A DNA stretch of 31,822 nucleotides from NCBI GenBank assembly GCA_003516285.1, contig DPCK01000085.1, forward strand, positions 484 to 32,305, in the 5' to 3' direction. Source of the DNA: Lutibacter sp. (lineage in GTDB: Bacteria > Bacteroidota > Bacteroidia > Flavobacteriales > Flavobacteriaceae). The notes beneath the pieces are model-generated. The model was not told the origin of the DNA. It saw only the letters and a list, made by a program, of their open reading frames with translations, and did not search any database. Made by a program: the position numbers and the translations under genes. Each line of letters begins with the position of its first letter. Positions within the stretch are counted from its first letter, which is position 1. This document shows, piece after piece, positions 23,189-29,885 of this stretch.

Positions 23189-24114
23189 TGGAATATTACA
23201 GCAATGGGAAGTTATTATTAACCGGTGAATATTTTGTGCTGGACGGCGCAAAATCTTTGGCGGTTCCCACGACTTGCGGACAAGATTTAATTGTTGATAA
23301 TATCAATGAACCGCAATTAATTTGGCAAAGCTTCACCAATGAAGGAGAATGTTGGCTGGAAGCAATTTTCGATTTGCCTAAAATGCGATTGGCAAATGCC
23401 ACATTTGATGCAAGTGAAGATGGTGGAAAAGATACGATTGCTGAACAATTGAATAAGATTTTACATGAAACCCGAAAGTTAAATCCGGCATTTTTAAATA
23501 TGGAAAAAGGGTATTTGGTCAAAACGAAGCTTGATTTTCCAAGAAATTGGGGATTGGGAACCTCCTCAACTTTAATTAACAACATCGCAAATTGGGCAAA
23601 AGTGAATCCATATGAATTGTTGGGAAACACTTTTGGAGGAAGCGGTTACGATATTGCCTGCGCACTACACAATTCGCCAATTTTATTTAGCAAACGCAAT
23701 ACAGACATAATTGTTAAAGAAGTGAATTTCAATCCAACTTTCGCTGATCAATTGTATTTTGTGCATTTGAATAAAAAACAAAACAGCCGAGAAGGCATTG
23801 AACGATATAAAAAAATGAATGGAAATTTGACTTCAGAAATCAAACAAATATCTGAGTTGTCTGAAGCTTTTTTAAGCTGTAAAAAATTATCCGATTTTGA
23901 AAAATTGATGCAGGAGCACGAGCAAATCGTTTCCAAAACAATTCAATTAAAGCCAATTCAAGTTGAAATATTTTCTGATTATTTCGGACAAACAAAAAGT
24001 TTGGGTGCTTGGGGCGGCGATTTTATTTTGATAACTGGGAATGAGGATAGTCAAAATTATTTTAATAAAAAAGGTTTTTCAACCGTGATTCCTTATCAAA
24101 AAATGGCTTTATAA
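23188..24114 (+). CDS. GYDIA family GHMP kinase (candidate phosphomevalonate kinase)
   Basis: The 308-residue protein has a GHMP-kinase layout: YSNGKLLLTGEYFVLDGA at the N-terminus, the ATP-binding loop WGLGTSST at 121-128, the family-naming GSGYDIACA at 151-159, and a C-terminal LGAWGGDFILIT that corresponds to GHMP motif 3. It is shorter and more divergent than known phosphomevalonate kinases. It overlaps the HMG-CoA reductase stop by one base. Mevalonate kinase and mevalonate diphosphate decarboxylase are both nearby, while no classical phosphomevalonate kinase is in the window, so this protein is the best candidate for that step. That role is inference. Confidence 0.9.
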   Translation: MEYYSNGKLLLTGEYFVLDGAKSLAVPTTCGQDLIVDNINEPQLIWQSFTNEGECWLEAIFDLPKMRLANATFDASEDGGKDTIAEQLNKILHETRKLNPAFLNMEKGYLVKTKLDFPRNWGLGTSSTLINNIANWAKVNPYELLGNTFGGSGYDIACALHNSPILFSKRNTDIIVKEVNFNPTFADQLYFVHLNKKQNSREGIERYKKMNGNLTSEIKQISELSEAFLSCKKLSDFEKLMQEHEQIVSKTIQLKPIQVEIFSDYFGQTKSLGAWGGDFILITGNEDSQNYFNKKGFSTVIPYQKMAL

Positions 24115-24118
24115 ACGA

Positions 24119-25330
24119 ATGAAGAAACAATTTATCATTATTGGAGGAGGCGCAGCCGGATATTTTGCTGCCATAAATGCTGCAGAAATACATCCCGATT
24201 TGGAAGTCATTATTTTGGAAGGCAGCAATAAAGTGCTTCAAAAAGTAAAAGTTTCGGGCGGCGGACGTTGCAATGTAAGTCACGCTTGTTTTACACCAAA
24301 TGAATTGGTAGAATTTTACCCTCGCGGAAAAAAGGAGTTGTTGGGGCCGTTTCATCAATTTATGACGGGCGACACGATGGAATGGTTTGAAAACAGAGGA
24401 ATTCCTTTAAAAATTGAAGACGATAGCCGCATTTTCCCCGTATCAAATTCATCGCAAACGATTATTGACTGTTTTTTGGAAAGCGCAAAAAATGCGGGCG
24501 TTCAACTTAAAACAAGCACAAGAGTTGATGCCATTGAAAAAAATGAGAATAAGTTTATCATAAAAACAAATGCTGAAACTTTTACTGCCGATTTTTTATT
24601 GGTTGCAGCTGGAAGCAATGCCAAGGTTTGGGCAATGTTGGAAGGTTTGGGACATACCATCATAAAACCTGTTCCTTCTTTGTTTACCTTTAATATTGTG
24701 GATGAAAGGTTAAAAGATATTCCGGGAATTTCTGTTCCAAATGCTTCCGTAAATGTGGTAAATTCAAAATTAGCAGAGCAAGGACCATTGTTAATTACGC
24801 ATTGGGGATTGAGCGGTCCGGGAATTTTAAAGCTATCTGCCTGGGGTGCTTTGGAATTGCATCAAAAAGATTATCAGTTTGAAATTGAAGTCAATTGGTT
24901 GTCGAAATCTTTTGAAAAAGTATTGGAAGAATTAAAATCTGCCAAAAAAGAGCAGTCAAAAAAACAGGTGATTTTGCGTTCTGTTTTCGAAGAAATCTCC
25001 AAAAGATTATGGGAAAAATTTGTAACAGCCGCACAAATCCCTAATGATTTTCAATGGGCGCAACTGAGCAACAAACAATTGGAAGAATTAGCGCTTCAAC
25101 TAACAAAATGCACTTTTAAAGTAACCGGAAAAAGCACTTTTAAAGACGAATTTGTGACTGCCGGCGGCGTAGATTTAAAAGAAATCGACTTTAAACATTT
25201 TGAAAGCAAATTGCATAAAAATCTGTTTTTTGCCGGAGAAGTCTTAAATATTGATGCCGTCACTGGCGGATTTAATTTTCAAAATGCGTGGACCGGCGGG
25301 TGGATTGTGGCACAATCAGTCGGCAGTTAA
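24119..25330 (+). CDS. FAD-dependent oxidoreductase, HI0933/BaiN family
   Basis: The 403-residue flavoprotein starts with a Rossmann FAD-binding motif GGGAAGYFAAINA (9-21), then the family block VSGGGRCNVSHA, and later HWGLSGPGILKLSAWGA, VTAGGV and AGEVLNIDAVTGGFNFQNAW. HI0933-like proteins are widespread flavoproteins; one relative, BaiN of Clostridium scindens, reduces bile acid intermediates, but most have no proven reaction. It starts 4 bp after the GYDIA kinase and is probably co-transcribed with it. A link to isoprenoid metabolism is possible but not shown. Its last codons overlap the left arm of a mirror-spaced inverted repeat (25317-25444). Confidence 0.92.
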   Translation: MKKQFIIIGGGAAGYFAAINAAEIHPDLEVIILEGSNKVLQKVKVSGGGRCNVSHACFTPNELVEFYPRGKKELLGPFHQFMTGDTMEWFENRGIPLKIEDDSRIFPVSNSSQTIIDCFLESAKNAGVQLKTSTRVDAIEKNENKFIIKTNAETFTADFLLVAAGSNAKVWAMLEGLGHTIIKPVPSLFTFNIVDERLKDIPGISVPNASVNVVNSKLAEQGPLLITHWGLSGPGILKLSAWGALELHQKDYQFEIEVNWLSKSFEKVLEELKSAKKEQSKKQVILRSVFEEISKRLWEKFVTAAQIPNDFQWAQLSNKQLEELALQLTKCTFKVTGKSTFKDEFVTAGGVDLKEIDFKHFESKLHKNLFFAGEVLNIDAVTGGFNFQNAWTGGWIVAQSVGS

Positions 25331-25444
25331 CAGTCTCAGTATTCGGTTTTGATTAATTATACTTAAAAACTTTAGATTGTAACTGTAAATTTCAAGTGAG
25401 AATTTTTAGTCAGTCTGTTAACTGCAACTGTTCACTGAATACTA
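25317..25444. repeat. Mirror-spaced CAGT/ACTG inverted repeat
   Basis: The left arm (25317-25347) has CAGT-type cores at 25317, 25324, 25331, 25337 and 25344 (the last CGGT). The right arm (25414-25444) has ACTG-type cores at 25414 (TCTG), 25421, 25427, 25434 and 25441 (the last ACTA). From the outside in, both arms are spaced 7, 7, 6, 7. GCAGTTAACAG (25323-25333) and CTGTTAACTGC (25415-25425) are exact complements. A 66-bp AT-rich stretch separates the arms. The element covers the stop codon of the flavoprotein gene and reaches the last codon of the converging small gene. Confidence 0.75.
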
Positions 25445-25678
25445 TTCTGCGAATTGTCCCCGATGAGGTTTCAAAGCATCTCTATAGGTTTTCATATCAG
25501 CTTCATCAACCACAATAAAAGCGATGGTGTGCATTTCTGATAATACATAATAATTGATTTCATAAAAATGCAGTTTTTCAATGTTCGCAAATTCCTTTAA
25601 ATGAATGCAATGATGCTCGGCAGTTTTTTCCGAAGATTCTCCGCGAAAATCCCAAATCAGTTTTAATTTTCTGTCCAA
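25442..25678 (-). CDS. Small protein of unknown function
   Basis: The 78-residue soluble protein, rich in H, E and D, has a strand-like start (KLKLIWDFRG) and a histidine-bearing middle (EKTAEHHCIHLKEF). It has neither signal peptide nor membrane segment. No ATG is present in frame; the start is TTG at 25678, 10 bp after the thiN stop, so it should be translated by coupling. Codon structure and operon position support a real gene. I do not recognise the family. The H-H-C-x-H cluster could bind a metal, which is speculation. Confidence 0.65.
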   Translation of the reverse strand: MDRKLKLIWDFRGESSEKTAEHHCIHLKEFANIEKLHFYEINYYVLSEMHTIAFIVVDEADMKTYRDALKPHRGQFAE

Positions 25679-25688
25679 AATAATTGTT

Positions 25689-26297
25689 TTAAACGTTGCT
25701 TACATAAACCAATAATTCTCCTCCTTTAAAAGAAATTTGAACTTCATCGCTGTACGCTATATTTCTTGTGCCAATGCGTTTCCCAAAGGTTAACGTTTCA
25801 TTGATGATTGGGTATGCCAATCCTTCAGTAAAAATTTCGTGGGCAATCGGAAATGGAATAATGGAAATATTTCTCCCTTTTACATTTGTTAAAGTGATTT
25901 GTTCTTCAATAAAAAAGTAGGTTCCGAAATCATCGAAAAAGGAAATTTTTAGGCTATTTTTCCATTGAAGTGCCGTGCTGATATTTCCTAAAAAATGATC
26001 GTGTTCCTTGCCGCTTCCACCATAAACATCAATGTGAATGTAGCCCCTGTTTTTCAAAATAGATAGCGCTTTGTCGAAATCGGTGAAATTTTGATCAGGC
26101 GTGCTAATTACTTCTATATTGCCAGGAATTAAATGAATTGAGTCAAAATCTCCCGTAACCAAATCTGGTTGTATGTTATTCATTTTAAAATGATTGTAAG
26201 CACCGTCAATGGCACAAACAAGATCGTAACCCGTTAAATCCGGAAATATTTTAGGTTCCGCACCGTTGAGCAGCATAAATACCTTTTTGTTTTTCAT
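25689..26297 (-). CDS. thiN: Thiamine pyrophosphokinase
   Basis: The 202-residue cytoplasmic enzyme transfers pyrophosphate from ATP to thiamine to give the cofactor thiamine diphosphate. Family motifs are all present: DGAYN near 31-35, GDFDS at 49-53, DQNFTDFDKAL at 68-78 and GGSGKEHDH at 93-101, followed by a C-terminal beta domain. The ATG at 26297 is chosen over an upstream start at 26336 because the -7 box TAAATTTG at 26303-26310 lies between them. The start then lies only about 5 bases after the -7 box, so the mRNA may be nearly leaderless. No TPP riboswitch is seen. Confidence 0.95.
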   Translation of the reverse strand: MKNKKVFMLLNGAEPKIFPDLTGYDLVCAIDGAYNHFKMNNIQPDLVTGDFDSIHLIPGNIEVISTPDQNFTDFDKALSILKNRGYIHIDVYGGSGKEHDHFLGNISTALQWKNSLKISFFDDFGTYFFIEEQITLTNVKGRNISIIPFPIAHEIFTEGLAYPIINETLTFGKRIGTRNIAYSDEVQISFKGGELLVYVSNV

Positions 26298-26302
26298 CTG
26301 TG

Positions 26303-26310
26303 CAAATTTA
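26303..26310 (-). promoter_or_regulatory. -7 promoter box TAAATTTG for thiN
   Basis: Reverse strand exact TAnnTTTG match, ending 5 bases before the thiN ATG at 26297. Transcription would start at or next to the start codon. Confidence 0.55.
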
Positions 26311-26333
26311 GATAAAATTAAAAAGGCAATCGC

Positions 26334-26357
26334 CATCCTAAGTATTATTTTAGAATG
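26334..26357 (-). terminator. Possible terminator hairpin after the TolQ-like gene
   Basis: CATCCTAA (26334-26341) and TTAGAATG (26350-26357) pair except for one C-A mismatch, around an 8-base loop. A U-rich stretch follows only about 10 bases further on, so the fit to an intrinsic terminator is modest. Confidence 0.3.
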
Positions 26358-26373
26358 ACGAATTAAATTTGAT

Positions 26374-26721
26374 TTATTTTTTTAACCAAGTTAAAGCTAT
26401 GATTCCTAATCTGCTAATTAAGAAAATTAGTATTCCAAAAACTGGAGCTATAAAACTAATTCTGAGCCCGGCGGCCAAAACTGTAGGTGAAATGTCACCT
26501 GCATCTTGAATTGTTTCAAAAGCAAACATTAATCCTAAAATTTGGCCTAAAAACCCCCAAACAATGGCAAATAAACTAATTGAATTAATAAGACTAATTG
26601 CTTTTTTGGTATTTACTTTTTTAATAATCTCAAGTACGAATAAAATTAGTACCAAAATTAAAATTAATAATAGAGGATACATAAAAAAGGCTCCGCCTTC
26701 TGATAAAATAGATGAATTCAT
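26374..26721 (-). CDS. Mini MotA/TolQ/ExbB-like membrane protein
   Basis: The 115-residue protein has membrane segments at about 15-33, 46-66 and 87-108. The stretch FLGQILGLMFAFETIQDAGD, followed by ISPTVLAAGLRISFI and PVFGI, matches the core helix-loop-helix of TolQ/ExbB/MotA proton-channel subunits (G-LG-h-x-x-A-F-x-x-I...P-x-V-L-A-x-G). The usual cytoplasmic domain is missing, as is an ExbD/TolR partner gene. It may work as a membrane sensor or stator-like part for the divergently read histidine kinase 174 bp away, but this is inference from position. The surrounding bases are more AT-rich than the neighbouring metabolic genes. Confidence 0.75.
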   Translation of the reverse strand: MNSSILSEGGAFFMYPLLLILILVLILFVLEIIKKVNTKKAISLINSISLFAIVWGFLGQILGLMFAFETIQDAGDISPTVLAAGLRISFIAPVFGILIFLISRLGIIALTWLKK

Positions 26722-26788
26722 AATATTTAGATTTTAAATTAACTATTTCGAAAGTATAAAGAATCATTCTTTAAATAATTAATTTGAG

Positions 26789-26813
26789 ATAGATGAACTA
26801 TAAATACATCTAT
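26789..26813. promoter_or_regulatory. Inverted repeat between TolQ-like gene and histidine kinase
   Basis: ATAGATG (26789-26795) and CATCTAT (26807-26813) are perfect complements 11 bases apart, in the 174-bp region between divergent genes. It could be an operator for either gene; evidence is positional only. Confidence 0.3.
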
Positions 26814-26895
26814 TTAACGAATTTAAACTATATTAAGTAATACTCCATAGTTTGTTAGTTAAAAAGAGGCGTTATTTCGTATTTGGTCTATTTAA

Positions 26896-27990
26896 ATGAG
26901 TAGAATGAAATTAAATTTGCAAATTGCGGTTATGAATATAATGTATATAAATAGATATAAATTTATAGCACGACACTTTATTTTTTGGGTTGGTGTTTGG
27001 TTTTTCTTTGTTTATTTTTTTAGTTACAGTTCAGATGATGTTGTTTATAGCAATTGGTTTTCTACTCTTTTGACGCCAATAACGATGTTAACTACCTATT
27101 TTGTTGTTTATTCTTTAATTCCAAAATATTTACTAACTAAGAAGTACAAATTTTTTATTCTTTACAGTTTTTATGCCCTTATAATTTCAGCGGATTTAAT
27201 AGGATTGGTAATTGTCTTTTATTTTTTATTCTTATCAAATTTAAATGTTACTGAAATGCCTTTTATGAGCAAGAAATTTGTGTTTGTTTTAATCGTAGTT
27301 TATTTAGTTGTTGGAATAGTGAGTTTCGTGAGTTTGTTAAATCATAATTTCAAAACAATTTCAAAAAATAAAGAACTTCAAAACAAAATATTAGAAACTC
27401 AATTACAAATTAAAAATCAGGAATTGCACTATTTAAAGAAGCAAATCCACCCACATTTTTTATTCAATACCTTAAATACTATCTATGGATTTGCATTGAA
27501 GCAATCAAAAGACACACCTGAAATTATTTTAAAGCTTTCAAATTTATTGGACTATATTTTGTATCAGGTTAGCAAACCCAAGGTAAGTTTAAAAGAGGAA
27601 GTTTTACATATTAAAGAATATATTGAGTTAGAGAAAATAAGATTTCAGGATACTTTGAAAATTTCGTTTAATTCGGATGCTATTTCTGATGAAATTCAAG
27701 TGGCGCCCATGTTGTTAATTCCTTTTGTTGAAAATGCTTTTAAGCACGGTAGTTTAATTGATGGGTTTTTAACAGTTGAAATTACGATTTCATTAAATGG
27801 AAATCAGTTTGAGTTTTTAATTAAAAATACTGTCTTAGAAAATGATGAAAATCAAAATATAGAAGGAATAGGACTTGAAAATATTAAAAAAAGACTAAGT
27901 TTATTGTACAAAAATAACCACCATTTGCAAATTGAAAATTGTGATAATTGGTTTATGGTAAATTTAAAAATCACCAATTTAATTGCTTGA
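26896..27990 (+). CDS. Sensor histidine kinase, LytS family (PF06580 type)
   Basis: The 364-residue protein (ATG 26896; in-frame ATG codons at 26905, 26932 and 26941 are alternatives) has four membrane helices at about 26-44, 59-75, 85-112 and 126-148. A coiled-coil linker (about 155-180) follows, then a His_kinase domain with KKQIHPHFLFNTLN, whose phospho-accepting His is H187. The ATP-binding domain shows the N-box PFVENAFKHG (277-285) and the G-box GIGLENIKKRL. There is no extracytoplasmic sensor domain, so it probably senses a membrane state or a partner membrane protein. It overlaps no gene and is followed 2 bp later by its LytTR response regulator. Confidence 0.94.
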   Translation: MSRMKLNLQIAVMNIMYINRYKFIARHFIFWVGVWFFFVYFFSYSSDDVVYSNWFSTLLTPITMLTTYFVVYSLIPKYLLTKKYKFFILYSFYALIISADLIGLVIVFYFLFLSNLNVTEMPFMSKKFVFVLIVVYLVVGIVSFVSLLNHNFKTISKNKELQNKILETQLQIKNQELHYLKKQIHPHFLFNTLNTIYGFALKQSKDTPEIILKLSNLLDYILYQVSKPKVSLKEEVLHIKEYIELEKIRFQDTLKISFNSDAISDEIQVAPMLLIPFVENAFKHGSLIDGFLTVEITISLNGNQFEFLIKNTVLENDENQNIEGIGLENIKKRLSLLYKNNHHLQIENCDNWFMVNLKITNLIA

Positions 27991-27992
27991 AA

Positions 27993-28709
27993 ATGACTAA
28001 TACAATTCAATGCATAATTATTGATGATGAGCCAATCGCCCGCGAAATATTGGAGAATCATTTACAGAAAATAGCTAAAATTAACGTTGTTGCAACTTGC
28101 AAAAATGCCATTGAAGCGTTTAATGAAATCAATTCTAAAAAAGTGGACTTAATTTTTTTGGATATTAATATGCCAGAAATTTCAGGATTGTCATTTGCGA
28201 AAACCATCAATAAAAATATCAAGGTAATTTTTACGACTGCGTATAGAGAATATGCTGTTAACGGATTTGATTTACAAGCCGTAGATTATTTGCTAAAACC
28301 GATTTCATTTGAGCGAATATTACAATCTGTAAATAAGTATTTGGGCGAAAATAGCCCAGTAATTATTGAGACAACATCGGAAATTATTCAAGAAATAAAC
28401 GATTTTATTTTTGTGCGTTCAGATCGAAAAATGATAAAAATTAATTTTTCTGACATCAATTATATTGAAAGTTTTAGTGATTATATTAAAATTTACATCG
28501 AAAATTCTGTCATAATAACCAGAGAAACGATTACCAGTATTGAAGCCAAACTTCCAAAAAAAGATTTCATAAGAATTCATCGTTCATTTATTGTTTCTAT
28601 TGATAAAATTGAATCATTTACCAATGAATTTATTGAAGTGAACAAAAAAGCAATTCCAATTAGCAGAAGTTACAAAAAAGATGTGCTTTCAAGATTGGAA
28701 AATGTTTAG
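27993..28709 (+). CDS. LytTR-family response regulator
   Basis: The 238-residue protein has a receiver domain (1-120) with the acidic pair D11-D12 and phospho-accepting D57 in LIFLDINMPEISG, the conserved Thr in IFTTAYREYAV, and Lys in YLLKPI. It ends in a LytTR DNA-binding domain (about 140-236; FIFVRSDRKMIKI, IHRSFIVSI). The start at ATG 27993 is chosen over an upstream ATG at 27948 inside the kinase gene, since it yields the standard N-terminus IQCIIIDDEPIAR. It is paired with the LytS kinase just upstream and should regulate genes with LytTR-type direct-repeat sites. The targets are unknown. Confidence 0.95.
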   Translation: MTNTIQCIIIDDEPIAREILENHLQKIAKINVVATCKNAIEAFNEINSKKVDLIFLDINMPEISGLSFAKTINKNIKVIFTTAYREYAVNGFDLQAVDYLLKPISFERILQSVNKYLGENSPVIIETTSEIIQEINDFIFVRSDRKMIKINFSDINYIESFSDYIKIYIENSVIITRETITSIEAKLPKKDFIRIHRSFIVSIDKIESFTNEFIEVNKKAIPISRSYKKDVLSRLENV

Positions 28710-28719
28710 CTAAATCAAT

Positions 28720-28727
28720 TATCTTTG
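28720..28727 (+). promoter_or_regulatory. -7 promoter box TATCTTTG for the decarboxylase gene
   Basis: Exact TAnnTTTG match, with TTG at 28695-28697 as a possible -33 element 22 bases upstream. The predicted transcription start is a few bases before the TTG start codon at 28742. Confidence 0.6.
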
Positions 28728-28741
28728 ACAAAATTTTTGTT

Positions 28742-29881
28742 TTGACTGAAACCGATTTTATTTTAAAAGATTTTTCAATAGAAAATATTAACAACGGAAG
28801 CTTTACTTGGAAAACACCGAGCAATATTGCTTTGGTAAAATATTGGGGAAAGCAAGAGCCTCAAATTCCCGAAAACGCTTCCATCAGTTTTACGTTGGAT
28901 GCCTGTTTTACATTGACAACGTTGGAATACAAATTAAAAAAAGAACGTCAACCTGAACTTGTTTCAGGTTCTGTTGTTGAGATGCTGAAACAAGTTCCAC
29001 TTGACACTAGTTTTGAAATTTATTTTGAAGGCGAAAAAAAGAAAGATTTCAAACCAAAAATCGCCACTTTTTTCAAAAGAATTGAACAATATGTTCCGTT
29101 TTTGAAGGATTTTGAATTTGTGATAAAATCCCAAAATTCTTTTCCGCACAGCAGCGGCATCGCATCTTCCGCAAGCGGAATGGGTGCTTTGGCTTTGTGC
29201 GTGATGAGTTTGGAGAAGGAATTAAATCCGGCAATGTCCAATGAATATTTCAATAAAAAAGCCTCTTTTTTGGCGCGATTGGGTTCGGGAAGCGCGTGCA
29301 GAAGCATAGAAGGTCCGCTAATTGTTTGGGGAAATCACCAGGAAATTGAAGGAAGTTCCGATTTATTTGGCGTTAAATTTCCGTATAAAATTCACGACAA
29401 TTTTAAAAATTACCAAGACGCCATTTTATTGGTTGATGAAGGTGAAAAACAAGTTTCAAGCACGGTCGGACATCAATTAATGTACAACCATCCTTTTGCA
29501 AAAAAACGCTTTCAGCAAGCAAATGAAAATATTTCCAAAATTTCAAAAGTGCTTCAAAGTGGCGATTTATCGGCTTTTATCGCCATTGTAGAAAGTGAAG
29601 CCTTGAGTTTGCACGCGATGATGATGACCAGCAATCCGTATTTTATCTTAATGAAACCAAACACTTTGAAAATAATCAATGAAATTTGGGATTTTAGGGC
29701 ACATACAAATTCTGATATCTGTTTCACTTTAGATGCCGGCGCCAATGTTCACGTGTTGTTCCCGGAAATGGAAAAAAAAACTGTTAACAATTTCATAAAA
29801 AGCAACTTAATGCAATATTGTCAGGAAAATCATTATATTTGCGACATCATTGGAGAAGGAGCAACTTCAATTTTTAATTAA
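28742..29881 (+). CDS. mvaD: Mevalonate diphosphate decarboxylase with an in-frame repeat insertion
   Basis: The 379-residue cytoplasmic GHMP enzyme turns mevalonate diphosphate and ATP into isopentenyl diphosphate, CO2 and ADP. Motifs: PSNIALVKYWGK (26-37), SFPHSSGIASSASGMGALA (133-151), LARLGSGSACRSIEGP (178-192), and the catalytic Asp331 in TLDAGANVHVLF. The start is TTG at 28742: no ATG is available before the first motif, and the -7 box at 28720-28727 fits it. Residues 69-88 are encoded by a palindromic repeat element inserted in frame (28947-29005) between two beta strands. All catalytic blocks are intact, so the enzyme should still work. Mevalonate kinase follows 4 bp later. Confidence 0.95.
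   Translation: MTETDFILKDFSIENINNGSFTWKTPSNIALVKYWGKQEPQIPENASISFTLDACFTLTTLEYKLKKERQPELVSGSVVEMLKQVPLDTSFEIYFEGEKKKDFKPKIATFFKRIEQYVPFLKDFEFVIKSQNSFPHSSGIASSASGMGALALCVMSLEKELNPAMSNEYFNKKASFLARLGSGSACRSIEGPLIVWGNHQEIEGSSDLFGVKFPYKIHDNFKNYQDAILLVDEGEKQVSSTVGHQLMYNHPFAKKRFQQANENISKISKVLQSGDLSAFIAIVESEALSLHAMMMTSNPYFILMKPNTLKIINEIWDFRAHTNSDICFTLDAGANVHVLFPEMEKKTVNNFIKSNLMQYCQENHYICDIIGEGATSIFN
28947..29005. repeat. 59-bp palindromic repeat element inside the decarboxylase gene
   Basis: GAACTTGTTTCA (28955-28966) and TGAAACAAGTTC (28986-28997) are perfect complements. The outer GTCA (28947-28950) and TGAC (29002-29005) also pair, and CCTGAA/TTCAGG (28952-28957, 28963-28968) can form a smaller internal hairpin. 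The bases match, from memory, the very common flavobacterial intergenic repeat whose translation reads like PELVSGS...LKQVQHD. Here it reads PELVSGSVVEMLKQVPLD in frame. The length added is about 20 codons with no stop. Confidence 0.85.
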
Positions 29882-29885
29882 GCAA

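Noticed and set aside
23196..23630. 144-codon reverse frame
   Set aside because: It is antisense to the GYDIA kinase, whose motifs fix the real frame.
26846..26865. LytTR-type binding sites (GTT-containing 9-mers) upstream of the histidine kinase
   Set aside because: The best matches each break the consensus at one or two positions and are not spaced as the usual direct repeats.
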